DNA from: Microcoleus sp. FACHB-61
GTDB taxonomy: Bacteria > Cyanobacteriota > Cyanobacteriia > Cyanobacteriales > Microcoleaceae
Assembly (NCBI GenBank): GCA_014695295.1
Contig: JACJNY010000063.1
Coordinates: 276,974-340,973 of the forward strand
Reading direction: 5' to 3'
Length of the DNA: 64,000 nt
Part shown: in pieces, positions 25,523 to 35,339 of the stretch
Layout: each line of letters starts with the position of its first letter
How positions within the stretch are numbered: position 1 is the first letter of the stretch
Program-made: the position numbers and the translations under genes
Notes under the pieces: generated by a model
Database searches by the model: none
The model's input: the letters and a program-made list of their open reading frames with translations, nothing else
Told to the model about the DNA's origin: nothing

Positions 25523-26059
25523 TTAAAATGATTGTATCCCTTCAAATAAATCTCTTCTGAATTCCTTATTGGCAGCTTCAGTTAATTGGATCGTCCGAAC
25601 TGTTTTTCGGTTGAAGTTCCTCTGCCGAGTCGGGAGTAAATCACTAAACTTAAATCCATTTAAACGCTCTATTTTTTTGAGTCCACTTAAGGTTAATTCG
25701 TTGTTAACAAATCTAGTTAGGGTAAGAATGCGTGGTGCACCGTCTACGATCTCTAAACGTGGTTCATCATTTTCATCATGACCGATATCAACAACGAATA
25801 TAGAAGGTATTGGCAGCCCCCAAATAACCGATTCGATAAACTTTGATTGCCTTGCTTCATCCCAAACAAGTTCGCGTTGGTAGTTGGGAATAAACAACTT
25901 CTTATTAGTATCATCGTTAATTCCTTCCATATATTTTTGAACAAGTATTTCGAGTGGATAGTCTCTCGTATCGTAATTAATTTGCTTCTGCTTGTCGCGA
26001 ATTTGGGCTTCAGCAGCATCTTTGTCTTGAAGCGTAATTTCTTCGAGTTTCGATCGCAT
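25523..26059 (-). CDS. short DUF262-domain protein, HEPN partner
   Basis: The N-terminal part fits DUF262 (ParB/Srx-like, as in GmrS): IPNYQRELVWDEARQSKFIE (57-76), SVIWGLPIPSIFV and LEIVDGAPRILTL (103-114). In most DUF262 proteins the last motif is DGxQRLLTL; here it reads DGAPRILTL. The protein ends at 178 residues, soon after RRDLFEGIQSF, where longer relatives continue, and no DUF1524 HNH nuclease follows. It may be C-terminally truncated or a naturally short form. It is upstream of the HEPN gene. Confidence 0.75.
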   Translation of the reverse strand: MRSKLEEITLQDKDAAEAQIRDKQKQINYDTRDYPLEILVQKYMEGINDDTNKKLFIPNYQRELVWDEARQSKFIESVIWGLPIPSIFVVDIGHDENDEPRLEIVDGAPRILTLTRFVNNELTLSGLKKIERLNGFKFSDLLPTRQRNFNRKTVRTIQLTEAANKEFRRDLFEGIQSF

Positions 26060-26262
26060 ATTTTTAAGTAACGAGAAAGTGTTGTGGATATGATAATTTT
26101 ACCACAGCCCAAGGTAGATAAAGTCGTGTTCGTAGAATTTTAGTTTTGAGGCTACCGCAGTGTAAATTGTGATTGGGCTAAGATGGTACGGTCGATCGCA
26201 CTTATCAAAAAAAGTGCGATCGCAAATCTTTAGTTAACTGAAACCGCCGCGAAAATTACCAT

Positions 26263-26496
26263 TTATAACGGGCTGGTGACGGGATTGGAAGGGCGGCCCA
26301 ACGGGGATAAACGGTGACTGTCCCCGCTTATATCGAACACAACCTCAAACTTGACGTGGGGTATAGTTTGACGCAGAAACTGAAAATGCCCGTCTGCATC
26401 TGAACGACTGCGGAAGCGGGCAACAATTATCCATTGCTCAGAGGGTAACAAACGGGCGATCGCCCAACAACACAAGCGGTCTTTGTATGTCAACAT
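26263..26496 (-). CDS. small conserved cyanobacterial protein (77 aa)
   Basis: The protein begins MLTYKDRLCCWAIARLLPSE, followed by WIIVARFRSRSDADGHFQFL and HVKFEVVFDI. I recall many cyanobacterial small proteins with the pattern YKDRLSPW...V(V/A)RFR(R/S)R.DA..HL. Function unknown; basic and probably cytoplasmic. ATG 26496 is preferred because GGAGA lies about 8 nt upstream, inside the five extra codons of the ATG at 26511. A C-terminal tail of about 20 residues (LSPLGRPSNPVTSPL) looks like run-on sequence. Confidence 0.55.
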   Translation of the reverse strand: MLTYKDRLCCWAIARLLPSEQWIIVARFRSRSDADGHFQFLRQTIPHVKFEVVFDISGDSHRLSPLGRPSNPVTSPL

Positions 26497-26701
26497 AGAA
26501 CTCGTCTCCATTGATATTTTTGGAGCCAGAGCCAGCCCGGAACCTTGGACAGTGAGGGGCTGGCTTCTGACGTTTTAAGGCCTGAGCCTTATATACACTA
26601 ATAGCATAATTTGATGTTAATGGCATCAAATGACACAAAAATATATCAAATGGTGTTGGAGTGTAAAATTGAAGACAATTGAAGTAAAACCATGCCAGCC
26701 C

Positions 26702-26878
26702 ATGCCTTCACGAATGCGAGTCACAGTTACACTGCCAGAAGACGTTCATCAAGCCTTGTCCGAATGGGCCGAAGAAGAAGATAGAACCCTTGCAAACCTG
26801 CTATCCCATGTGGCAGCTAAAGCAGTCAGAGATCGCCAAGAGCAGAAAAATGATAAATCAGAAAGCGATCGCCCTTAA
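26702..26878 (+). CDS. ribbon-helix-helix (CopG-like) protein, copy 1
   Basis: From ATG 26702 the 58-residue protein reads MPSRMRVTVTLPEDVHQALS, EWAEEEDRTLANLLSHVAAK: beta strand (VTVTLP), helix, turn (EDRTLANL), helix, as in CopG/Arc repressors. The C-terminus is a charged tail ending SESDRP made partly by a GCGATCGC octamer. A paralogue follows 53 nt later. No toxin gene is adjacent, so it may be an orphan antitoxin or a small regulator. Confidence 0.65.
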   Translation: MPSRMRVTVTLPEDVHQALSEWAEEEDRTLANLLSHVAAKAVRDRQEQKNDKSESDRP

Positions 26879-26931
26879 GCGATGGCCACGGCGTAAGATT
26901 GAGTCTGTTGAAATGTTTTGCAGTACAACGA

Positions 26932-27108
26932 ATGGCTTCACGGGGACGAGTTACCGCATACTTGCCAGAGGAGATTCAAAAAGCTCTGGAAGAATGGGCA
27001 CAAGAAGAAAGCAGATCCGTTAGCAGTTTGGCAACGTACCTGCTAACTAAATCTGTTCGAGAGCGTCAAGAGTTGAAAAAAGATAAATCACAAAGCGATC
27101 GCCCTTAA
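26932..27108 (+). CDS. ribbon-helix-helix (CopG-like) protein, copy 2
   Basis: From ATG 26932: MASRGRVTAYLPEEIQKALE, EWAQEESRSVSSLATYLLTK, then a tail ending SQSDRP. It is clearly paralogous to the preceding gene (same length, same LPE...AL.EWA.EE.R pattern), so the pair arose by tandem duplication. No strong Shine-Dalgarno is seen for either. Confidence 0.65.
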   Translation: MASRGRVTAYLPEEIQKALEEWAQEESRSVSSLATYLLTKSVRERQELKKDKSQSDRP

Positions 27109-27227
27109 GAACGATCGCCTCCAATCCCATCCGCGTCCATCCGCGTCCATCCGCTTACATCTGCGGTTAAACAAAGAACCATCGCCCCTCAAAAAAATAA
27201 GGTGGGCCGCAGCCCACCCTACTCAAA

Positions 27228-29843
27228 TTATTTCGCAGTCACCAACTGAGCCGGCAGCCGCTTAAATGCCAACCTTTCATTCTCGATATCCACAAAAATG
27301 GTATCGCCATCGGCAAAATCTCCCCGCAAAATACCCTTCGCCATTTGCGTTTCCAACTCGCGCTGAATTCCTCGCTTCAAAGGCCGCGCACCGTAAACCG
27401 GATCGTAACCAATTTCTGCTAAGAAATCGATCGCAGATTCCGACAGCTTCAGAGACATCTTGCGTTCAGCTAACCGTTTTTCCAAGCGCTTGACTTGCAA
27501 CTGCACGATTTGCCGCAGTTCGGCCTTACTCAAACCGTGGAAGATAATCATCTCATCAATCCGGTTCAAGAATTCCGGGCGGAAAGTTCCCCGCATCGCT
27601 TCCATCACCCGACTCCGCATTTGTTCGTTATCTCCCGCCACATCTAAGATGTATTGAGAGCCAACATTCGATGTCATAATAATCACAGAATTCTTAAAGT
27701 CTACCGTGTGACCTTGAGCATCGGTAACGCGGCCGTCATCCAGAATTTGCAGCATGATGTTGAATACATCCGGGTGCGCTTTCTCGATTTCATCGAATAG
27801 AATCACTGAGTAAGGACGGCGGCGCACAGCCTCAGTTAATTGTCCACCTTCGTCGTAGCCAACGTATCCCGGAGGCGCACCAATTAACCGCGAAACCGCG
27901 TGTTTCTCCATGTATTCCGACATATCAATTCGCACGATCGCTTCTTCGGTGTCGAACAGATAAGACGCTAATGCTTTGGCTAACTCGGTTTTGCCAACAC
28001 CCGTGGGGCCGAGGAAGATAAAACTCGCAACCGGACGATTTGGATCGGCTAAACCTGCGCGCGATCGCTGAATTGCATCTGCAACAGCCGTCACTGCTTC
28101 ATCCTGTCCGATTACCCGCTTGTGCAGTTCATCTTCCAAGTGCAGAAGTTTCTGCATTTCCGATTCAACTAACTTGCTGATGGGAATTCCCGTCCACTTG
28201 GAAATAATCTCGGCAATGTCGGATTCGGTGACTTCTTCCCGCAGCAGAGTTTGACCTGTGGTTTGAGTTGCTGACAGTTGAGCTTCTGCTTCTTGCAGTT
28301 GCTTTTGCAATTGGGTTAAAGTGCCGTATTTCAACTCAGCAGCGCGGTTCAAGTCGTATTTTAGCTCTGCTTGTTGAATTTCAATGTTAGCCTTGTCAAT
28401 CTGTTCTTTAATCTTTTGAATGCTGCCGATGACACCTTTTTCCGATTGCCACTGGGCATTCAAAGCGCTTTGCTGTTCCTTGAGGTTTGCTAAGTCTTTT
28501 TCCAGTCTTTCCAAGCGTTCGATCGAAGCAGCGTTACTTTCTTTTTGCAGCGACAGTCTTTCCATTTCTAGCTGCAAAATTCTGCGGTCGATTTCGTCTA
28601 GTTCTTCCGGCTTGGAGGTAATCTCCATTTTTAATTTAGCGGCTGCTTCGTCCACTAAGTCAATGGCTTTGTCGGGAAGGAAGCGATCGCTAATATATCG
28701 AGTAGACAAAGTAGCCGCCGCCACTAGGGCGCTGTCAGAAATTTTCACGCCGTGGTGAACTTCATACCGTTCTTTCAAGCCCCGCAAAATCGAGACAGTA
28801 TCTTCAACTGTCGGTTGGTCAACATAAACTTGCTGGAAGCGGCGTTCTAGTGCCGCATCTTTTTCGAGGTACTTGCGGAATTCGTCGAGAGTTGTAGCGC
28901 CGATACAGCGCAATTCTCCCCTCGCTAACATCGGTTTAAGTAAGTTGCCAGCATCCATCGAGCCTTGAGTGGCGCCGGCACCGACAACGGTGTGAATTTC
29001 ATCGATAAATAAGATGACTTTGCCGTTGCTGTCGGTAACTTCTTTGAGTACCGCTTTCAAGCGTTCTTCAAATTCTCCCCGGAATTTTGCGCCGGCAATT
29101 AACGCGCCCATATCTAAGCTAATTAATTGTCTGTCTTTGAGAGATTGCGGCACATCTCCGGTGATAATTCGCTGGGCGAGTCCTTCGGCGATCGCAGTTT
29201 TGCCGACTCCCGGTTCCCCAATCAATACCGGGTTATTCTTGGTGCGACGGCTCAAAATTTGAATCGTGCGGCGGATTTCGTCATCCCGTCCGATTACCGG
29301 ATCGAGTTTGCCTTGACGTGCTGCTTCAGTCAAATCTCGGCCGTATTTTTCCAGCGCTTCGTATTTGCCTTCTGGATTTTGATCTGTCACTTTGTTGTTC
29401 CCCCGGACTTGGGCAATAATATCTTTGAGCTTGGCTTCATCTAGTTTAAATTCTTGTAGTAGATTTTTGCCAAAGCGATCGTCCTTAACGTAACCTAGTA
29501 TCAAATGCTCGATCGAAATAAATTCATCGCCGTACTCTTTGCGATAAGTGTCAGCGCGATCGAGCAAAGTGTCGAGAGAACGACCTAGATAAACGTTGCC
29601 GCCGCTTCCAGAAATTTTCGGCTGACGGCTGATAAACTCATCAGTGCGATCGCGCAATTTTGCTAGAGAAACTCCAGCTTTGTTAAATAAGCTGCTAGCG
29701 AGTCCCGATTCTTGTTCCAGCAAAGCTTTCATCAAATGTTCGCTTTCTAGCTGCTGCTGCTGACCTGCTTTGACGATTTCGGGGGTGCGGGCGAGGGCTT
29801 CCCAGGCTTTTTCGGTAAATTGGTTTGGATTATTTGGTTGCAT
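27228..29843 (-). CDS. clpB: ClpB disaggregase
   Basis: A full-length 871-aa Hsp100. The N-domain ([20 protein letters not shown]) precedes NBD1 with Walker A GEPGVGKT and [15 protein letters not shown], the middle coiled-coil domain (about 405-530), and NBD2 with [14 protein letters not shown] and [16 protein letters not shown], then sensor 2 [14 protein letters not shown]. With DnaK it rescues aggregated proteins after heat shock. It is monocistronic. No perfect CIRCE element was seen upstream. Cyanobacteria often have two ClpB genes; which one this is cannot be told. Confidence 0.96.
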   Translation of the reverse strand: MQPNNPNQFTEKAWEALARTPEIVKAGQQQQLESEHLMKALLEQESGLASSLFNKAGVSLAKLRDRTDEFISRQPKISGSGGNVYLGRSLDTLLDRADTYRKEYGDEFISIEHLILGYVKDDRFGKNLLQEFKLDEAKLKDIIAQVRGNNKVTDQNPEGKYEALEKYGRDLTEAARQGKLDPVIGRDDEIRRTIQILSRRTKNNPVLIGEPGVGKTAIAEGLAQRIITGDVPQSLKDRQLISLDMGALIAGAKFRGEFEERLKAVLKEVTDSNGKVILFIDEIHTVVGAGATQGSMDAGNLLKPMLARGELRCIGATTLDEFRKYLEKDAALERRFQQVYVDQPTVEDTVSILRGLKERYEVHHGVKISDSALVAAATLSTRYISDRFLPDKAIDLVDEAAAKLKMEITSKPEELDEIDRRILQLEMERLSLQKESNAASIERLERLEKDLANLKEQQSALNAQWQSEKGVIGSIQKIKEQIDKANIEIQQAELKYDLNRAAELKYGTLTQLQKQLQEAEAQLSATQTTGQTLLREEVTESDIAEIISKWTGIPISKLVESEMQKLLHLEDELHKRVIGQDEAVTAVADAIQRSRAGLADPNRPVASFIFLGPTGVGKTELAKALASYLFDTEEAIVRIDMSEYMEKHAVSRLIGAPPGYVGYDEGGQLTEAVRRRPYSVILFDEIEKAHPDVFNIMLQILDDGRVTDAQGHTVDFKNSVIIMTSNVGSQYILDVAGDNEQMRSRVMEAMRGTFRPEFLNRIDEMIIFHGLSKAELRQIVQLQVKRLEKRLAERKMSLKLSESAIDFLAEIGYDPVYGARPLKRGIQRELETQMAKGILRGDFADGDTIFVDIENERLAFKRLPAQLVTAK

Positions 29844-30253
29844 AAATTTTTATTCCCTGCATTAAAAATGATGGCTGCTGTAGAGGCAATTGCTTTATTC
29901 CTCGTACAATTGTCATTGTAGGGAGTTGCAGAGGGCCGGCGGATCGGTGTTCCCCTCTCTGTAGATAGGTATTTCCGTCCTTTGTGGCAGTCCCTCGCAG
30001 CGAAAAGCAAACTGTCGCGCCTAAAAGTTGCACTCTTGGATAGGAGCAACTCTCACATTAAAAATGCTTTCTAGTACCACTTGAAAAAACTGCACATTCT
30101 TAAACAGTCTCCAGGTGCGGAAAATGGAGAAACACTCATGTAAATAGGAGAGAGGACTTGAGAAGCGTCACAGTCCTATAGCTAAACCCAAAGCGTTATT
30201 GTTTTACTAATCAATAACAGCAGCTATAACTCTCAGAACTGGAAAAGATAGCT
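29844..30253. other. divergent promoter region of clpB and the secreted DUF2259-like gene
   Basis: About 410 nt without a gene. It should hold two divergent promoters. AT-rich words and an imperfect palindrome CAATTG...CAATTG (about 29887 and 29908) are present. No CIRCE or other recognised operator was found. Confidence 0.4.
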
Positions 30254-30946
30254 ATGAAAATTTTACCTTTAATTTCGTTAGGAATTATAGCAAGTGCCGC
30301 GATCGCACTAGCCCCTGAAGCTTTGGCAAGTACCTGGCGTGCCGCACACCGGATGTCTGGTTTTTCCGCCGACAGCAATTACTACTTGTATCTAGAAAGT
30401 TCCAGAGATACTGGAGCGGGAATTCCCAAAGCAGAATTGCAAATTGTCCAAGTTGCTGCAAATTCCTGCATCAAAAATGGGTGTATCGAAACTAAATATG
30501 GCGAGCCAGACTCGAATAAAAGCACTAAAATGGCAGAAGATGACTTGCTTCAAAAAAGTTGGAATAGCAGGCAAACTTTGAAGTTAACTCCTCCTAAAGC
30601 TGGAACTAAACTGAGCATTATTTCTCGTACTCCCGGAGCCAATGGAAGCGAGACAGTCGCCGTCAAAGTCAATACAGCAAAGCCTTTACAAATTCGCCTG
30701 GAACAGCGGCAAAAAACTGCTTCTCCTGGCAAAGAAAGCGCGGCAATGCGTCTTGTAATTAATCATAACGGTCGGCAGCGTGTCCTCGGAACGCTGAACA
30801 ATTTTCAAGATTGGGTGTTCTCTTATTCAATCCGAGAAGTTCGTTTGTCTCCGAACGGGCGCAATGTAGTTGTGCTGATGGACAAGACAGAACGCACTTT
30901 TGAAGGAGTCTTGAAAACTACTTTTGTACAAGGCTTTGTTCTTTAG
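30254..30946 (+). CDS. secreted protein, DUF2259-like
   Basis: A signal peptide (MKILPLISLGIIASAAIALA, cleavage near EALAS) precedes about 200 residues. The segment MSGFSADSNYYLYLESSRDTG, then AGIPKAELQIVQVAAN, recalls DUF2259 predicted secreted proteins (GFS.DG.Y...E...DGSG.P.A...V.D). Further on, IREVRLSPNGRNVVVLMD. Two Cys close together (NSCIKNGCIE). Function unknown. A hairpin follows the stop. Confidence 0.6.
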   Translation: MKILPLISLGIIASAAIALAPEALASTWRAAHRMSGFSADSNYYLYLESSRDTGAGIPKAELQIVQVAANSCIKNGCIETKYGEPDSNKSTKMAEDDLLQKSWNSRQTLKLTPPKAGTKLSIISRTPGANGSETVAVKVNTAKPLQIRLEQRQKTASPGKESAAMRLVINHNGRQRVLGTLNNFQDWVFSYSIREVRLSPNGRNVVVLMDKTERTFEGVLKTTFVQGFVL

Positions 30947-30955
30947 GACTGCTAT

Positions 30956-30979
30956 ATTCCCAGGTTTTGACCTGGGAAT
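30956..30979 (+). terminator. hairpin after the DUF2259-like gene
   Basis: ATTCCCAGGT (30956-30965) pairs with ACCTGGGAAT (30970-30979), a 10-bp stem with a TTTG loop 9 nt after the stop. No T tract, so termination is likely but not certain. Confidence 0.55.
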
Positions 30980-31512
30980 TATCAAAACTTACGCAGAACC
31001 CCTATATGTAAGATGCACACGGCGCACCTACAGATAGAGTCTGTGCGTTAGTCCGGGTCTGGTTGTTAATTATTCTTTATTGTGATAATTGATATCAAAT
31101 CCGCGTTTCCTCGTCGGGGGTAAAGTCGAATCAAGCTGCGAACAAATAATTCGCGCAATTTTCATTTTTTTGACTCACAGTCAACAGTCAACAGTCAACA
31201 GTCAACAATATTTCAAAAACTGTTCGATTACACGCTCCAACGACGGTAAAAGGGGCGGCGGAGGTTCGGACAAGACAGATTGGCGGGGTTGTTGCGGATC
31301 GCAGAGACTGTTTCTCGATCGGCAACAACCATTTTTGGGCTTCTAAGAAAAATAGAAGTTTGCTCAGTTCGCTGTTGCTTTCTTGTGAAGCAAGCGGTAA
31401 AAGTAGGTTACAAAACTGCAATAACTGTGCCTATTAACGCCAAGGATTGTTTGCCAATTTTAATCATGTTCCCTGAGTAAAAGTGATTTCACAAATGACC
31501 CCTTTACTATCT
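30980..31512. other. intergenic region with AGTCAAC heptamer repeats
   Basis: More than 500 nt with no convincing gene. It contains four to five AGTCAAC heptamers (31178-31207) and near 31010 a TGCACACGGCGCACC...CTGTGCGTTAGTC stretch that can partly fold. Two converging genes flank it, so it likely holds terminators only. Confidence 0.45.
31178..31207. repeat. AGTCAAC tandem heptamers
   Basis: About four copies of the heptamer AGTCAAC in a row, another STRR-type tract. Confidence 0.75.
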
Positions 31513-33243
31513 CTAGACCGAGATGAAATCTTCAGAACCGATGAGATTGGGAGCAACACCTATCAAAGAAGCTAAAACTTCACCGCTGCTGGCTACTGTA
31601 ATTAATGTGCCGTCCGTTCCCGGCGAAATTGATAGCTGTCGGAAGGTCAAGCCATTGATTAATTGCACGGTATCTTGAGACTTGGCGAAATCAGCGATCG
31701 TATCAACTCCCAACCCGGCACCTAAAACAAAGACATCGTTGCCCCCGCCGCCGACTAGAATATCGTTTCCCAAACCGCCGTTGAGAGTGTCAAAACCTTT
31801 GGCGCCATTGAGGACATCGCTGCCGTCGCCCCCGACAAGGATATCGTTGCCCCGCAAACCGGTGAGTACGTCATTCCCTTCCACACCGTTGATGATATCG
31901 TTGCCGCTGGTGCCACTCAGGAGGTCGTTGCCGTCCGTGCCGTTGATGTTGTTATTAGGAGGGTTATTGCCTGGAGTGTTGCCGGTGTCAGAAACAAAGA
32001 CATCGAAGGTATTGTTAGTATCTCCCGGCACGAGGTTGGAGGCAGCAGAATCAAACGCTACTCTCCGCCCATCTGCAGAGATAGAGGGGTAATAGGAGTC
32101 CTGGTTTTCCTGATTGCCTGCTGAATCTACAGAAACGCGGGTGGTGGTATTGGTGAGCGTGTCCCGCACGAAGATGCCAGAGTTATAGGTAGTATCCCCC
32201 GGCACGAGGTTGGAGGCCCAAGATGAAAACGCCACAAACCGCCCGTTGGCTGAGATGGAGGGGGAGCTAGAGTCGCCGAGAGCCTGATTGCCTGCTGAGT
32301 CTACAGAGACGCGGGTGGTGGTATTAGTGAGCGTGTCCCGCACGAAGATGTCGTAGGTGTCGTTAGTATCCCCCGGCACGAGGTTGGAGGCCTTAGACTC
32401 AAATGTCACAAACCGCCCGTCGGCTGAGATGGAGGGGCGATAGGAGTCACGGTTTCCCTGATTGCCTGCTGAATCTACTGACACGCGGGTGGTTGTATTG
32501 GTGAGCGTGTCCCGCACGAAGATGTCAGTCTTACCGTTGGTATCCCCCGGCACGAGGTTGGAGGAATTTGATTGAAACGCGACAAACCTCCCGTCGGCTG
32601 AGATGGAGGGGCTGAAAGACCCGTTAATTGAGAAGATATCGAAGGAGGTCTTGTTTCCCTGATTGCCTGCCGAATCTAGAGAGACGCGGGTGGTGGTATT
32701 GGTGAGCGTGTCCCGCACGAAGATGTCGTAGATGTCGTTAGTATCCCCCGGCACAAAGTCGGCGGAACTAGAATAAAACGCCACAAACCTCCCGTCGGCT
32801 GAGATGGAGGGGGAGCCGGAACCCTTGTACAGCTCAGTGTCCGCCTGATTGCCTGCCGAATCTAGAGAGACGCGGGTGGTGGTATTAGTGAGGGTGTCCC
32901 GCACGAAGATGTCAGGGTTATCGTTAGTATCCCCCGGCACGAGGTTGGTGGCATCTGAATGAAACGCCACAAACCTCCCGTCGGTTGAGATGGAGGGGCT
33001 GAAGGAGTCATTGTTCGCCTGATTGCCTGCTGAGTCAACAGAGACGCGGGTAATGGTATTGGTGAGCGTGTCCCGCACGAAGATGTCGCGGTGATTGTTA
33101 GTATCCCCCGGCACGAGGTTGGTGGCATAAGAATAAAACGCCACAAACCGCCCGTCGGGCGAAATGGAAGGATAGGTGAAGGAGAATGGGCCTTGATTGC
33201 CTTGATTGCCGGCCGAATCTACAGAGACGCGAGTAATATTCAT
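31513..33243 (-). CDS. PD40-type beta-propeller protein with RTX calcium-binding C-terminus
   Basis: Residues 1-415 are seven repeats of about 58 aa: TRVSVDSAGNQ..., PSISADGRFVAF, SNLVPGDTN and DIFVRDTLTNT, a TolB/PD40-like seven-bladed propeller. Residues about 430-520 hold RTX nonapeptides (GGxGxDxLx type: GVEGNDVLTGLRGND), which bind calcium and mark type I secretion. A C-terminal 60 aa (GLGVDTIADFAKSQDTVQLI) is the usual RTX end. No N-terminal signal is present, consistent with a C-terminal secretion signal. The propeller repeats are so alike at the DNA level that recombination between them is expected. Confidence 0.82.
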   Translation of the reverse strand: MNITRVSVDSAGNQGNQGPFSFTYPSISPDGRFVAFYSYATNLVPGDTNNHRDIFVRDTLTNTITRVSVDSAGNQANNDSFSPSISTDGRFVAFHSDATNLVPGDTNDNPDIFVRDTLTNTTTRVSLDSAGNQADTELYKGSGSPSISADGRFVAFYSSSADFVPGDTNDIYDIFVRDTLTNTTTRVSLDSAGNQGNKTSFDIFSINGSFSPSISADGRFVAFQSNSSNLVPGDTNGKTDIFVRDTLTNTTTRVSVDSAGNQGNRDSYRPSISADGRFVTFESKASNLVPGDTNDTYDIFVRDTLTNTTTRVSVDSAGNQALGDSSSPSISANGRFVAFSSWASNLVPGDTTYNSGIFVRDTLTNTTTRVSVDSAGNQENQDSYYPSISADGRRVAFDSAASNLVPGDTNNTFDVFVSDTGNTPGNNPPNNNINGTDGNDLLSGTSGNDIINGVEGNDVLTGLRGNDILVGGDGSDVLNGAKGFDTLNGGLGNDILVGGGGNDVFVLGAGLGVDTIADFAKSQDTVQLINGLTFRQLSISPGTDGTLITVASSGEVLASLIGVAPNLIGSEDFISV

Positions 33244-33605
33244 AAGCCCTGATATTTCAATAGTCTGGATGTTTTTATTTCGTAGTCTGAAACCCTCGAT
33301 TTTTCGTTGGTAGCTCGATTGCCTTGGAGCCTTGAAACCCTTATCCTAAAGTTGGTAATCAAAAACTGTCCCAAGTATGGATATTTAAGACTACAACTTT
33401 GGAGATTCCATGCGATCGCACGACAATTGGGGCTATTTACACTTTAGGCCCTAACCGCCTTGGCGGTTGCTATATCAATAGATTTTAAAATTTCCCTCTT
33501 CCTTCCTCCCTCTTTCTTTTTCCTTGAATATCTGCCTCCTGACTATTGACGAATGCTCAATCATTAATCCGTGTATCCGTGTCAAAATCCATATCTTGCC
33601 TGACT
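33244..33605. other. intergenic region with a perfect short palindrome
   Basis: No gene seen. AACCGCC-TT-GGCGGTT at 33453-33468 is a perfect 7-bp hairpin resembling a dispersed REP-like unit (CTAACCGCCTTGGCGGTTGC). The remainder is T/C-rich. Confidence 0.5.
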
Positions 33606-35339
33606 TCATGCCTGCATTACCACCCGTTCCGGGAGACTGACAATAAAAGTTGAACCTTTACCGTCCTCGCTTTCAACGCTAATTTCGCCGCCAAGAATTT
33701 GACACAAACGCTGGCTAATTGTCAATCCCAAACCCGTGCCTCCGTACTTGCGGGTAGTCGAAGCATCAGCTTGAATAAAAGGTTTGAATATCTGCTCTAA
33801 TTGCTCCTCTGTCATCCCAATGCCGGTGTCGCTGACTCGAAACATTAACACTTGAGAACTGTAGTTTGAACCCGAGTAAAAATCATTATTTTTATTTTGT
33901 TTCGCCGGTCTTGATTTTTCAATTATAATTCTTTCGACGCCGATAGTAATGACGCCTTTTTCGGTAAATTTGGCAGCATTGCTGAGCAAATTGAGGAGAA
34001 TTTGTCGCACTTTCGGTTGGTCGGCGTACATTGTGCCGAGTTCGCCTTTGGTTTTCAGTGCTAAAGCATTGCCTTTTTTCTCTACTAGCGGTTGAGCCGT
34101 AGTCATCACTTCTTCAATCATGGTCGCCACGTCGAAGTTTTCTAAATAAAGCGTGACGTGACCGGCTTCTATTTTGGAAATGTCGAGGATGTCGCTGATC
34201 ATGTCGAGCAGGTGTTTGCCTGCGGTTTGAATTTTTTCTAAGTCGGGAAGAAAATCTTCGGAACCGGAATCTTGAGCATCTTCTTGCAGCATTTCGCTGT
34301 AGTTGATGATGGCATTGAGGGGGGTGCGGAGTTCGTGGCTCATGTTGGCGAGAAATGCACTTTTGGAGCGGTTGGCAGCTTCGGCTGCTACTTTTGCTTC
34401 GTGCAAGTCTTCTGTATATTCTGCTACGCGCTGAATGAGTTCGTTGAGCGAAACTGCCAGCATTCCCACTTCGTCGGAAGTAGTGACGGGTACTTGTAAA
34501 TCAAAGTTTGATTCTTCGGTAACTCGCTGGGCGATGAGGGTGGTGGCTTCTAAGGGGCGGGCGATCGCCCGGCTGGTGTATGCTGCAAGTAGCGCTGCGA
34601 TACCGGCGGATACTGCGAGAGAGCCAACCAGAATCAGAGTTCCAAGTTTTTCTGCTTCCTCGTAGGTTCTAAATGCCTCATCTGCTTTCTCGCGAAAGTT
34701 GCCGGCCAGTTTGGCTGAATCCTCGGAAAACTGTTTGAGTTTCACAGAGGTTTCGCCAGCGACAAAATTGTTCAAGTTCTGCCCCAAAGCCTGCTGCTGC
34801 TTCGGATTCAAAGCAGATAATTTCGCAGGCGCCAACAATTTTTGTACTTGTTGAAAGTATGATTCTACGGTTTTGCCGTGGGCTTGAACGAACTGTTGAA
34901 GCTGTTGGTAGTCTTTTGCAACCTCGGGATTCTTCGCCTGCGAGGGGGTTTGCAGTTGTTCGAGGAGGCCGCTCATCTGAGCCACGCGAGTCAGGAATTC
35001 CGAGCGTTGGCGATCGAAAATTTGCGGTTTTGCCGTCAGACTCGCCAGCTCTTGCTGGTGAATTCTGACTTCCTGCACCGTATTATTGAGGTTTGTCAGG
35101 ATTTCCGCTTTATCTCGGTCGATCGTCAGTTTTTCCCGAACCTGGTGTTTGTGATAGGATTCTACTCCCCGTCCCGCCACAGCACCCAAAACGGCAATAC
35201 CAATGACCAAGGCGTATCCGCAGCCGATTTTCTGCCTGATGCCCAAGCGGCCCAACAGACTTTTCAACCCTATTTGAGGATGGTTTTGCAGTTGATTTTT
35301 CAAGGCTAAGGTTAAAGACATGGGCAATGTACTCGTCAC
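33606..35339 (-). CDS. membrane sensor histidine kinase with HAMP
   Basis: A membrane helix (CGYALVIGIAVLGAVAGRGV, about 39-58) is followed by a 190-residue helical sensor region, a second membrane helix (about 232-255), a HAMP domain and a coiled linker (DLHEAKVAAEAANRSKSAFL). The HisKA has the phosphorylated His in NMSHELRTPLNAI, and the ATPase domain has N-box ILLNLLSNAAKFTEKG, DTGIGMTEEQL, and GGTGLGLTISQRLCQ. The helical bundle between the helices resembles four-helix sensor domains of chemoreceptor type. No response regulator adjoins it. Confidence 0.93.
   Translation of the reverse strand: MTSTLPMSLTLALKNQLQNHPQIGLKSLLGRLGIRQKIGCGYALVIGIAVLGAVAGRGVESYHKHQVREKLTIDRDKAEILTNLNNTVQEVRIHQQELASLTAKPQIFDRQRSEFLTRVAQMSGLLEQLQTPSQAKNPEVAKDYQQLQQFVQAHGKTVESYFQQVQKLLAPAKLSALNPKQQQALGQNLNNFVAGETSVKLKQFSEDSAKLAGNFREKADEAFRTYEEAEKLGTLILVGSLAVSAGIAALLAAYTSRAIARPLEATTLIAQRVTEESNFDLQVPVTTSDEVGMLAVSLNELIQRVAEYTEDLHEAKVAAEAANRSKSAFLANMSHELRTPLNAIINYSEMLQEDAQDSGSEDFLPDLEKIQTAGKHLLDMISDILDISKIEAGHVTLYLENFDVATMIEEVMTTAQPLVEKKGNALALKTKGELGTMYADQPKVRQILLNLLSNAAKFTEKGVITIGVERIIIEKSRPAKQNKNNDFYSGSNYSSQVLMFRVSDTGIGMTEEQLEQIFKPFIQADASTTRKYGGTGLGLTISQRLCQILGGEISVESEDGKGSTFIVSLPERVVMQA

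Noticed and set aside
29844..30253. CIRCE or other heat-shock operator upstream of clpB
   Set aside because: No TTAGCACTC-N9-GAGTGCTAA was found; a GCACTC word near 30030 lacks the inverted partner.
31178..31207. AGTCAAC tract as an iteron or CRISPR
   Set aside because: It is a simple heptamer run of the STRR type, with no spacers and no replication gene nearby.
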